64,000 bases of DNA, taken from contig CM061141.1 in the NCBI GenBank assembly GCA_030789695.1, positions 196,241,689 through 196,305,688 of the forward strand, read 5' to 3'. Source of the DNA: Scilla litardierei. Lineage: Eukaryota > Streptophyta > Magnoliopsida > Asparagales > Asparagaceae. The notes beneath the pieces are model-generated. The model was not told the origin of the DNA and searched no databases. It saw nothing but the letters and a program-made list of their open reading frames with translations. This document shows positions 1-10,379 of this stretch, piece by piece (position 1 is the first letter of the stretch; every line of letters starts with the position of its first letter). The translations under genes were made by a program, and so were the position numbers.

Positions 1-346
1 CACAGCCCGCTGGGCAATAGGGCACTCGCCGAGTGATCCCTTGTACTGATTCACAGCCTGCGGGCAATAGGGCACTCTCCAAGTTGAGAGGGTGATCCCT
101 TGTACTGATACACAGCCCGAGGGCAATAGGGCACTCTCCAAGCTAGAGAGAGTGATCCCTTGTACTGATTCACAGCCTGCGGGCAATAGGGCACTCTCCA
201 AGTTGAGAGGGTGATCCCTTGTACTGATACACAGCCCGAGGGCAATAGGGCACTCTCCAAGCTAGAGAGAGTGATCCCTTGTACCGATTCTCAGCCTGCG
301 GGCAATAGGGCACTCGCCAAGCTAGAGCGAGTGATCCCTTGTACTG
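1..346 (+). repeat. LTR minisatellite, 59/60-bp units (copy in LTR 1)
   Basis: About six units of 51-60 bp, each starting near cacagcc and ending near cttgtactga. Alternating 59- and 60-bp variants give a 119-bp higher-order period. Each unit carries an inverted repeat (CACTCTC with GAGAGTG, or CACTCGC with GCGAGTG). Equivalent arrays lie at 6454-6799, 12907-13252 and 19360-19705. A short TCTTG pentanucleotide run follows. Confidence 0.85.
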
Positions 347-1167
347 GTGTCTTGTCTTGTCTTGTCTTGTCTTGGGGTTTGGGGTTGGGTTGAGCGTGCG
401 CACGGCAAGAGGGTCTGATCCCCCTCGAACCGTAAGGCGTGAACCCTTTTCGTGTCTCAGTTGTCTTGTCCTGCCTTGTTTCCATCACGTCACGTCTTGT
501 CTTGACACCTGTAGGCTAGTCCCGTAGTTGGTACCACACGCTACGACTACTACTTGTCCCGTTTTACTTCCCTGCTGCGTTACTTCCTGTCGTGTTACTC
601 TGTTATAACCACAGCATGTTAATCAACCAGTAAACTGTTGTGTAAAAGAACCTCAGCATGCTAATCAACCAGTAAACCGTTGTTTAAAGTTCGGTGCACT
701 TGCAGTAAAGTCTAACCCCTCTTGTAGACTTTACCTGACGTACAGTTCCTTTTTCTTGGGTGCTGTACGTCAGGTGCTCAGTCAGAGTTCGTGGACGAGG
801 CAGATTCACTGGAGTACGAGGAGCCGAGGACGTCGACCCAGAGTGCGTGCCTGACGAGGACCAGACCTTGAGGTCTTTTTAGTCGTCACTTTCAGAGGTT
901 ACTACTTTCAGTTTTCTTTTAGATAGTTTGTTGCCACGCTTAGGCTTCTTTTTAGATTTGTACTTGTTGGATATCATATCTCTAATTTAATGAATGCAAA
1001 GTTCTTCTGTACTTTTGTTGTTTCGAACTATAAAAATGCAAGAACCTGAAAAGTCTTTTAAAATGGTACCCCTACAGACGCTTATTGGGTCCGAGCTTCT
1101 AAAGCTCTGGCCTAAGCGGGCCTCGTCACGTTTCGCTTCCGTCCATTTTGGGAAGCGGGGCGTGACA
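1..1167 (+). repeat. Element C LTR 1, 3' part
   Basis: This is the right-hand third of the first LTR, matching 6454-7620 of LTR 2 almost base for base. It holds the minisatellite (1-346), the 13-bp inverted repeat at 733-745/763-775, a decayed small ORF and the U5 block ending in GCGTGACA. Confidence 0.85.
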
Positions 1168-3925
1168 GGTTTTAGTGGTGGCCCATGCAGGTCTTGCAAA
1201 AGTTCGGAACAATAAAAGTACCGCATTCATTTAATATCCACGTACAAGTCTGAATTAGTTTCCCAGTTTTAGATAGTAGGAAGACTTAGGTAGAAGTCAC
1301 TGTTTGATAGTTAGACACCTTGGTTAAGATTTAGCCGTACCCGTCTTAGGATACCTTAGTAGCCTCTCCCTCCCTAACTCTGACCAAATTAGATTTCTAG
1401 AGCCCTTCTCTTTAGTCGTTCGCTTGGGTACGTCGACTTCGAGCCCAGCAGAATGTAACCTTGATTCTCTTAGGAACCTTTTCTTTAGATCCTGAATATA
1501 GTCTAGCTCACTAGGAAGTCTTAGAGCTGAGTTATCCTAATCTTTAGACGACCCAATGATTAGGACCCCTGACTTCTAGCGTCTCTCTGATCATTACACT
1601 TTTGCGTTATCGATCGTAGGGTCCCATCGTAGCCTCCTTGCATCTTGTTCTATGTGTAACCATCATACGATCATTTTCCTTTCTCCCGATTCGCGTGATC
1701 GTTTCCGGACGATTATCGTTGATCCTTCGAATCCCTTCCTTGGCCTATTCTGCTTCCCCTAAAAGTATTTTCGAAATTCCTTTATTAAGTTTTTCCTTTT
1801 CGCTCAGCTTAAATTCTTTGAAAACCCCTATATTACATATTTTAAAATTTCTTGTTTTTTTGATTGAGTTAAAATTCTTTCCCTGACTGTGAAACCCTCT
1901 TGGTCGTAAATTTTCGTTGTTACTATCGCGTATTTATTTTCAAATCGATATCTTTCATATTTTCAGTTTTAAAACCCTGTTAACATTTTGATAATTCAAT
2001 TTATACTTTTCTGGACTACAAGATCTATTTCTAATCACTTACCGTACCTACTTTTTAAAAATATATTTTTTTTCTAAACCAGAGGGAACTCCAATTATTT
2101 TATTATTATTATTATATCAGTTCTATATTCTTCGTGACCACATTTCAAAATCTTTGCGTAAACTCATTTTCATTTGCAAAACAATCGTTTCTCACCCAAC
2201 CCATCTTTCCTTCGTCTTACTTTTTCCAAAATTTAATTTGCTACACCTGCTCACTTTTAAGCATATGAATATATATATATTTAAAGGTATATGACACCAT
2301 ATTTTGCACAAAATCCTTCTTTCATCGTTAAATCATTTTTAGCAATATTTTTGTCTCGTCTATCCGATTATCTTCTTATCCTCGCCTTACCTGACTTCGT
2401 TCTTTCGATCTTGTTTCGTGTCGCATTTGGTTTCGGTCTCCTTCTTTTATGTAGACATCAGTGCCTGTAGTTGCTTATGTCATCTCTATTTAGTAGTGAA
2501 CCCATTGGTTTGTGATGTCGTCGTAATGCATGTGTATAGGTGGAGTGTGTGGACCGGTACGAGTGTGCTACCTTTAGGATATTAGTGACTGCCTTTTTGT
2601 GTCTTGAATGTGTACTCAGCGTTAACCATGATATGATTGAAGTTGTCTGAATGACGGTATTCATACGTATATGAATAGGGTCATAGCAGGCAATTTCCTT
2701 AGACGTAGTTTTTCGCGAATATAGAATAGCTTATCTTTGACTGCATGTGATTGTATCAACACTTTTTTTTTCTTTTTAACCAAACCTTTAAAGTTTTTGA
2801 AATTAGCTCACAAGATTACAAATCAATTATCCTTCCTCATCCATTACCACGACTCCACACGTTTTTCAAAAGGTTTTAAAAAAAATAAAATAAAATGTGT
2901 CACTGATTTTAAGTTTCCCTTTTCTCTTCTCTCTCTCCATTTAGAAATGTTATGTTATGGATGTTATAGTTTTGAGACTAGCTATTATTGTTGTAGGATT
3001 TTGTTGCGGGTAGGCTCAGGGAGAGATAAGATTTGTTATAGCAATGATTGACCAATTTTGGAACGATAAGATATTGGAATAGATTTCTTTCGAATGAAAA
3101 GAATGGGCTGTCCGAGACTTATTTATTAAACCGATGTGTGATGGACCCAATGGAGAATTCTGGTCGGATAAGATTATATGCATGAAGATGAGAACTTAGC
3201 AGATTTGAGAATGGTATATAGGGATGGCTACAGAGTATGGTAGGAGTTAGGGTGATCATGAGAATGAGTAGAGCATTGTAAACGTCAAGACTTGGTTGTC
3301 GAGTTGACGTGAGAAGGCTTTGAGAATGATATGACGCGTTGAGATAAATGGATGTTTAGGTAGTCGGACTTAATATTGTTTGGGATTAGTTATAGTGGGT
3401 AGGTTGAGATGTGATCTTGACAGTCCAAATTATTTGGTGGAAAAATTATGGGAAGATATGACAAAAATGTATTGAAGACACGGCGATTGTTGATTTGTGA
3501 AGGTATTATAAGATAGACAAAGTTTTTGTCTTGGATTGGTGGTTGACTAGAATCTCATTTTTGGAGATTTATTAATGTTGGGAAAAGATTTAGAACTTCA
3601 AAAAAAAAATATCAATGAGCGACGATGATGTTTAGTGGAGTGGTACGATATCAGAAGATGATTATTATTATTTTTTAATGAGAACTTGGAGTTGGAAATT
3701 GGAACGGTAGTGATGGACCTATATTATTAGGAGATGAGTTTAGCCGTGGCTTTATCCAGTGAAAAGAAGGATTATGATGGATTATTTGAGGAACGATGTT
3801 GGAGTTATATGATTAGAGATCATTGTGTGGAAGATGGGGGTTACAGGCTTAAGTATTTATAGATTTTATAATTATTAATGGTATAAGTGATTCCGAGGAC
3901 GGAATCATTTCTAAGGTGGGTAGAA
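1168..3925 (+). mobile_element. Element C internal domain 1 (non-coding)
   Basis: A 2758-bp domain between LTRs with no ORF above about 100 codons. The first ~130 bp, including the 16-mer TGGTGGCCCATGCAGG at 1176-1191, resemble the 5' leader of A and F. The last 40 bp carry a GATTCC-gaggac-GGAATC hairpin (3889-3906) and the polypurine-like AAGGTGGGTAGAA just before the next LTR. The middle is AT-rich and unrecognised. Confidence 0.75.
3889..3925 (+). promoter_or_regulatory. Polypurine tract with adjacent hairpin (element C)
   Basis: A 6-bp stem (3889-3894 with 3901-3906) encloses loop GAGGAC, followed by the purine-rich AAGGTGGGTAGAA that ends at the LTR. F has the same loop with a compensated stem. 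The same arrangement sits at 10343-10379 and 16795-16831. Confidence 0.65.
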
Positions 3926-4439
3926 TGTAACGGTCACTTTTTGACCGTATGTGTGCTAGCGTGTAGCTGTGATTTGTATGCGTTTTATGTACTTGATTTT
4001 TATTACTGTTGTCCGTAGTTCAGACGCGTGACCTGACCTCGTATTCACGACCCTCTCGGAGGCGCGAGCGCCCCGGTATTTTCTTTGTAACTTTTGGACG
4101 TCAACGGACCAATCTGCTTATCTCGTTACAATTTATAAAACACTTTTTTTTAATTATAAAATTTGAATTCTTAAAGAGAGGACGTGTACCTTATAAATCA
4201 AAAGTTTTAATTATTAAACATCCTAAATCACAACTAACAGTTAACATATTTTTTTAAATAAAAAAAAACCTAATGATGCTTAATGATGCTGTACACGATT
4301 TTTGTGAGAAAAGAAATCAACTTCTTCTCTTTTTTTTTTGTCAAGACCAGGGCTTCATACTATTAGATTTTTATCAAATCAAATCTTTATAACTTAAACT
4401 TAATTGTTCCTATCCAAACAAATCTTAACATATCCCCTT

Positions 4440-4700
4440 AAATCCCAACAAACCCCCGATTCTCTCTCTCCAACTTCTCACCCACGTGCTGCCTTCTCTC
4501 TCCCCTCCCTATTTTTCTCTACAGGCCAACCCTATTTCCCTTCTCATTAATACCTAACCCTAAGCCAAGCCTAACCAATAGAAATCCTAGGCCCTAGGCT
4601 CCCAGCCGCACGAAAACCCAAGCATCTCCCCCACTCCTACACGTTCTCCCTGCTACCAAGCCCAAGGGAAAAACGCAAACCCCATGCAAAACAAATGGCA
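4440..4700 (+). promoter_or_regulatory. Putative LTR promoter region with G-box (element C)
   Basis: A pyrimidine-rich stretch with CACGTG at 4483-4488 precedes the CpG-rich leader. F's 5' LTR has CACGTG at 36538-36543 in the same position before its leader; F's 3' LTR has lost it (CACATG). No transcription start can be assigned from sequence alone. Confidence 0.35.
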
Positions 4701-5870
4701 GCCTCTTCTTCGCGGCATCGTCGGTGCCCTCTCACTGTCGAAGCTTCGCCGTTGAACCACGGTGGCGATCTCTTCCCTCCGACCACTGTCCTTTCCCCCA
4801 CACCCCGACGGAGCCTCCCCTTCCGACCTATGCACAACACGGTCACCGCCCTCTTCGAGTCACCACATGGCAAAACCCCAGGCCTTGCCTCCTACCTCGT
4901 CGTCGAAACCCGAGCGCCCAACTCCGATCCCAAAACCAACACCCCACCTCGCCGCGCCACAGAAACGCCGCTGCCCCGTTCTGGACTCAGCCCGGCACCT
5001 CCGCCCTCGTCTTGAACCCCGGATCCCTACTCCCATCCGACACCGCCGCGGCCTCCTCTCCTTGATCCCCGCTGTAGCTCGTTCCCCCACCGCCGCCGCC
5101 GAATCAGCCCGGAGACCCGCTGTCGCCGCTCGATTGGGCTTCCTCGCGCCTCCGCCTTGCCCCTCGAAGATCCCGAATCCGCCATCGGTCGGCCTCAACG
5201 CACCATCCGAGCCCTCGTCGAAGTTTCACTCCCCATCGAGAAGAAAGAAGGGGAACGATGGCAGGTAAGAGAGAGAAGGGTTATTGGTTATATTATAATA
5301 AGGATAGTTTATTAATATTATGATGCTTTTAGTTTTGATAGTTTTAATAACAGTATCTTAGTAAGTTGAGTATTAACAATTAGCACATTCGGGTTAGTGT
5401 TTTGACATGTGTATAACTACAGTTTCATCTAAATAAGTTAGTTATATTATATATATATAATCTGACACTACAATGTAACTTTAAGTATATGGTACCTTAT
5501 GTATATAAGGAGTGCACTTTTAAAGTTACTGTTTTGAGTTATAAATGTTAAGCTATGATTCGTGCATGCTTGTTAGCAATTATAATTTAATTTAGTTAGA
5601 ATTAGTTTAAGTACATCTATTAAATCAGTATGTGTAAGATAGGTTGGTATGCAGATTTTTGTAGTTTGCTAGGTTCCTTGGCTTATATCACGGATCTAAC
5701 CTCGCAGATAGTTATGTACGTCCAATTGCTACCGTCTGGATCCCGACGTTCCCTTGCATGTTGCCACTCGCCGACGTCCCCTAGCTCGTTGTCATAGCTG
5801 TTTCAGATCCGTCGCCGTTCAGACCCGATGTCAGTCTCACTTGATCGTTGTTCCAGGTTGGCCCCTAACT
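4690..5870 (+). other. CpG-rich LTR leader with putative spliceosomal intron
   Basis: A CpG-rich segment ends at ATGGCAG|GTAAGAG (donor GT at 5265), an AT-rich stretch follows, and CpG-rich sequence resumes after CCTCGCAG at 5707. The GT-AG sites coincide with the composition boundaries, as in plant genes. A 168-codon open frame (4762-5268) is Pro/Ser/Arg-rich low-complexity translation and is probably not a protein. LTR 3 and LTR 4 carry the same segment 6453 and 12906 bp further on. Confidence 0.4.
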
Positions 5871-6211
5871 CGTAGCAAACCCACACCGTAGCAAAATCAA
5901 ACCCTAAAATAAAATTTGGCAACTATAACTAAATTTATTTTCAGCACATGTAAAATGACTGCCACTGTAGAAAATTGACCATCGGACAATTTTTCTGCGC
6001 ATATAGGGTAGTGGTCGATCTAGGCTGACAAAAACATCAAAATTGTGACTTTGACGATTAGGGTAGTCCCGACAACCTAGAAGCAAAACCTAAATAGGAT
6101 TTATTGAAAACGAGGCCTGACATCGTCGCCGTGGCGATATTTCAGACGGACTTCCGCGGACGAGACGCTTGGACGAGACGCTTCGAGAGGACGACACACT
6201 CGCCATCACAG

Positions 6212-6354
6212 GCAAGTGTATCCACTTGCACTTTTGGCCGTGCTTAGGCCCTAGTTGGTTAGAATTGTTAACTGTGAACAAATAGAACCGGACGTGAAAT
6301 GATAGCGTCCGGGACGACTCCTGACGGCTCAGACTTGACGACGAAGTCTGAGCC
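6212..6354 (+). promoter_or_regulatory. Four-hairpin LTR module (element C, LTR 2)
   Basis: H1: GCAAGTG 6212-6218 with CACTTGC 6223-6229. H2: GGCC 6236-6239 with GGCC 6247-6250. H3: CCGGACG 6288-6294 with CGTCCGG 6306-6312 around loop TGAAATGATAG. H4: GGCTCAGACTT 6326-6336 with AAGTCTGAGCC 6344-6354 around loop GACGACG. The same module lies at 12665-12807 and 19118-19260. A and F keep the loops of H3 and H4 and change both sides of the stems. Confidence 0.7.
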
Positions 6355-6453
6355 TGACAACAACTTTTAATGCTGTAGGGCTATCATGTGTGTGCGTGTG
6401 TATGGACACCCTAGAATAACCCTTCCCGTCTTGTCACGTCCCGTCCCGTCTTG

Positions 6454-6799
6454 CACAGCCCGCTGGGCAATAGGGCACTCGTCGAGTGATCCCTTGTACT
6501 GATTCACAGCCTGCGGGCAATAGGGCACTCTCCAAGTTGAGAGGGTGATCCCTTGTACTGATACACAGCCCGAGGGCAATAGGGCACTCTCCAAGCTAGA
6601 GAGAGTGATCCCTTGTACTGATTCACAGCCTGCGGGCAATAGGGCACTCTCCAAGTTGAGAGGGTGATCCCTTGTACTGATACACAGCCCGAGGGCAATA
6701 GGGCACTCTCCAAGCTAGAGAGAGTGATCCCTTGTACTGATTCTCAGCCTGCGGGCAATAGGGCACTCGCCAAGCTAGAGCGAGTGATCCCTTGTACTG
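6454..6799 (+). repeat. LTR minisatellite, 59/60-bp units (LTR 2)
   Basis: About six hairpin-forming units, nearly identical to the array at 1-346. Confidence 0.85.
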
Positions 6800-7620
6800 G
6801 TGTCTTGTCTTGTCTTGTCTTGTCTTGGGGTTTGGGGTTGGGTTGAGCGTGCGCACGGCAAGAGGGTCTGATCCCCCTCGAACCGTAAGGCGTGAACCCT
6901 TTTCGTGTCTCACTTGTCTTGTCCTGCCTTGTTTCCTTCACGTCACGTCTTGTCTTGACACCTGTAGGCTAGTCCCGTAGTTGGTACCACACGCTACGAC
7001 TACTACTTGTCCCGTTTTACTTCCCTGCTGCGTTACTTCCTGTCGTGTTACTCTGTTATAACCACAGCATGTTAATCAACCAGTAAACTGTTGTGTAAAA
7101 GAACCTCAGCATGCTAATCAACCAGTAAACCGTTGTTTAAAGTTCGGTGCACTTGCAGTAAAGTCTAACCCCTCTTGTAGACTTTACCTGACGTACAGTT
7201 CCTTTTTCTTGGGTGTTGTACGTCAGGTGCTCAGTCAGAGTTCGTGGACGAGGCAGATTCACTGGAGTACGAGGAGCCGAGGACGTCGACCCAGAGTGCG
7301 TGCCTGACGAGGACCAGACCTTGAGGTCTTTTTAGTCGTCACTTTCAGAGGTTACTACTTTCAGTTTTCTTTTAGATAGTTTGTTGCCACGCTTAGGCTT
7401 CTTTTTAGATTTGTACTTGTTGGATATCATATCTCTAATTTAATGAATGCAAAGTTCTTCTGTACTTTTGTTGTTTCGAACTATAAAAATGCAAGAACCT
7501 GAAAAGTCTTTTAAAATGGTACCCCTACAGACGCTTATTGGGTCCGAGCTTCTAAAGCTCTGGCCTAAGCGGGCCTCGTCACGTTTCGCTTCCGTCCATT
7601 TTGGGAAGCGGGGCGTGACA

Positions 7621-10379
7621 GGTTTTAGTGGTGGCCCATGCAGGTCTTGCAAAAGTTCGGAACAATAAAAGTACCGCATTCATTTAATATCCACGTACAA
7701 GTCTGAATTAGTTTCCCAGTTTTAGATAGTAGGAAGACTTAGGTAGAAGTCACTGTTTGATAGTTAGACACCTTGGTTAAGATTTAGCCGTACCCGTCTT
7801 AGGATACCTTAGTAGCCTCTCCCTCCCTAACTCTGACCAAATTAGATTTCTAGAGCCCTTCTCTTTAGTCGTTCGCTTGGGTCCGTCGACTTCGAGCCCA
7901 GCAGAATGTAACCTTGATTCTCTTAGGAACCTTTTCTTTAGATCCTGAATATAGTCTAGCTCACTAGGAAGTCTTAGAGCTGAGTTATCCTAATCTTTAG
8001 ACGACCCAATGATTAGGACCCCTGACTTCTAGCGTCTCTCTGATCATTACACTTTTGTGTTATCGATCGTAGGGTCCCATCGTAGCCTCCTTGCATCTTG
8101 TTCTATGTGTAACCATCATACGATCATTTTCCTTTCTCCCGATTCGCGTGATCGTTTCCGGACGATTATCGTTGATCCTTCGAATCCCTTCCTTGGCCTA
8201 TTCTGCTTCCCCTAAAAGTATTTTCGAAATTCCTTTATTAAGTTTTTCCTTTTCGCTCAGCTTAAATTCTTTGAAAACCCCTATATTACATATTTTAAAA
8301 TTTCTTGTTTTTTTGATTGAGTTAAAATTCTTTCCCTGACTGTGAAACCCTCTTGGTCGTAAATTTTCGTTGTTACTATCTCGTATTTATTTTCAAATCG
8401 ATATCTTTCATATTTTCAGTTTTAAAACCCTGTTAACATTTTGATAATTCAATTTATACTTTTCTGGACTACAAGATCTATTTCTAATCACTTACCGTAC
8501 CTACTTTTTAAAAATATATTTTTTTTCTAAACCAGAGGGAACTCCAATTATTTTATTATTATTATTATATCAGTTCTATATTCTTCGTGACCACATTTCA
8601 AAATCTTTGCGTAAACTTATTTTCATTTGCAAAACAATCGTTTCTCACCCAACCCATCTTTCCTTCGTCTTACTTTTTCCAAAATTTAATTTGCTACACC
8701 TGCTCACTTTTAAGCATATGAATATATATATATTTAAAGGTATATGACACCATATTTTGCACAAAATCCTTCTTTCATCGTTAAATCATTTTTAGCAATA
8801 TTTTTGTCTCGTCTATCCGATTATCTTCTTATCCTCGCCTTACCTGACTTCGTTCTTTCGATCTTGTTTCGTGTCACATTTGGTTTCGGTCTCCTTCTTT
8901 TATGTAGACATCAGTGCCTGTAGTTGCTTATGTCATCTCTATTTAGTAGTGAACCCATTGGTTTGTGATGTCGTCGTAATGCATGTGTATAGGTGGAGTG
9001 TGTGGACCGGTACGAGTGTGCTACCTTTAGGATATTAGTGACTGCCTTTTTGTGTCTTGAATGTGTACTCAGCGTTAACCATGATATGATTGAAGTTGTC
9101 TGAATGACGGTATTCATACGTATATGAATAGGGTCATAGCAGGCAATTTCCTTAGACGTAGTTTTTCGCGAATATAGAATAGCTTATCTTTGACTGCATG
9201 TGATTGTATCAACACTTTTTTTTTCTTTTTAACCAAACCTTTAAAGTTTTTGAAATTAGCTCACAAGATTACAAATCAATTATCCTTCCTCATCCATTAC
9301 CACGACTCCACACGTTTTTCAAAATGTTTTAAAAAAAAATAAAATAAAATGTGTCACTGATTTTAAGTTTCCCTTTTCTCTTCTCTCTCTCCATTTAGAA
9401 ATGTTATGTTATGGATGTTATAGTTTTGAGACTAGCTATTATTGTTGTAGGATTTTGTTGCGGGTAGGCTCAGGGAGAGATAAGATTTGTTATAGCAATG
9501 ATTGACCAATTTTGGAACGATAAGATATTGGAATAGATTTCTTTCGAATGAAAAGAATGGGCTGTCCGAGACTTATTTATTAAACCGATGTGTGATGGAC
9601 CCAATGGAGAATTCTGGTCGGATAAGATTATATGCATGAAGATGAGAACTTAGCAGATTTGAGAATGGTAGATAGGGATGGCTACAGAGTATGGTAGGAG
9701 TTAGGGTGATCATGAGAATGAGTAGAGCATTGTAAACGTCAAGACTTGGTTGTCGAGTTGACGTGAGAAGGCTTTGAGAATGATATGACGCGTTGAGATA
9801 AATGGATGTTTAGGTAGTCGGACTTAATATTGTTTGGGATTAGTTATAGTGGGTAGGTTGAGATGTGATCTTGACAGTCCAAATTATTTGGTGGAAAAAT
9901 TATGGGAAGATATGACAAAAATGTATTGAAGACACGGCGATTGTTGATTTGTGAAGGTATTATAAGATAGACAAAGTTTTTGTCTTGGATTGGTGGTTGA
10001 CTAGAATCTCATTTTTGGAGATTTATTAATGTTGGGAAAAGATTTAGAACTTCAAAAAAAAAATATCAATGAGCGACGATGATGTTTAGTGGAGTGGTAC
10101 GATATCAGAAGATGATTATTATTATTTTTTAATGAGAACTTGGAGTTGGAAATTGGAACGGTAGTGATGGACCTATATTATTAGGAGATGAGTTTAGCCG
10201 TGGCTTTATCCAGTGAAAAGAAGGATTATGATGGATTATTTGAGGAACGATGTTGGAGTTATATGATTATAGATCATTGTGTGGAAGATGGGGGTTACAG
10301 GCTTAAGTATTTATAGATTTTATAATTATTAATGGTATAAGTGATTCCGAGGACGGAATCATTTCTAAGGTGGGTAGAA
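7621..10379 (+). mobile_element. Element C internal domain 2 (non-coding)
   Basis: A 2759-bp domain matching internal domain 1 apart from scattered substitutions and one extra base in an A-run. It shares several variants with domain 3 that domain 1 lacks (for example GTCCGTCGAC against GTACGTCGAC), so domains 2 and 3 are the closer pair. Confidence 0.75.

Larger units (their letters stand above)
3926..7620 (+). repeat. Element C LTR 2 (3695 bp)
   Basis: A complete LTR from TGTAACGG to GCGTGACA. In order it holds an AT-rich 5' part, a G-box CACGTG (4483-4488) in a pyrimidine-rich promoter-like stretch, a CpG-rich leader with a putative intron (donor 5265, acceptor 5707), the four-hairpin module (6212-6354), the minisatellite (6454-6799), a decayed small ORF and the U5 block. 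The internal domains on both sides confirm the ends. Confidence 0.88.

Noticed and set aside
1..346. Regular 59/60-bp repeats that could be mistaken for a CRISPR array
   Set aside because: Units are contiguous without unique spacers, recur in every LTR of a plant retrotransposon, and have no cas genes nearby.
1638..1886. 82-codon and 104-codon ORFs repeated in C's internal domains
   Set aside because: AT-rich random-looking frames. The 104-codon frame is lost in domain 2 by a one-base change, so there is no sign of coding constraint.
4762..5268. 168-codon ORF repeated in three LTRs
   Set aside because: Pro/Ser/Arg-rich translation of a CpG-rich leader. It is conserved only because the array copies are nearly identical; other frames are equally open and no domain is visible.
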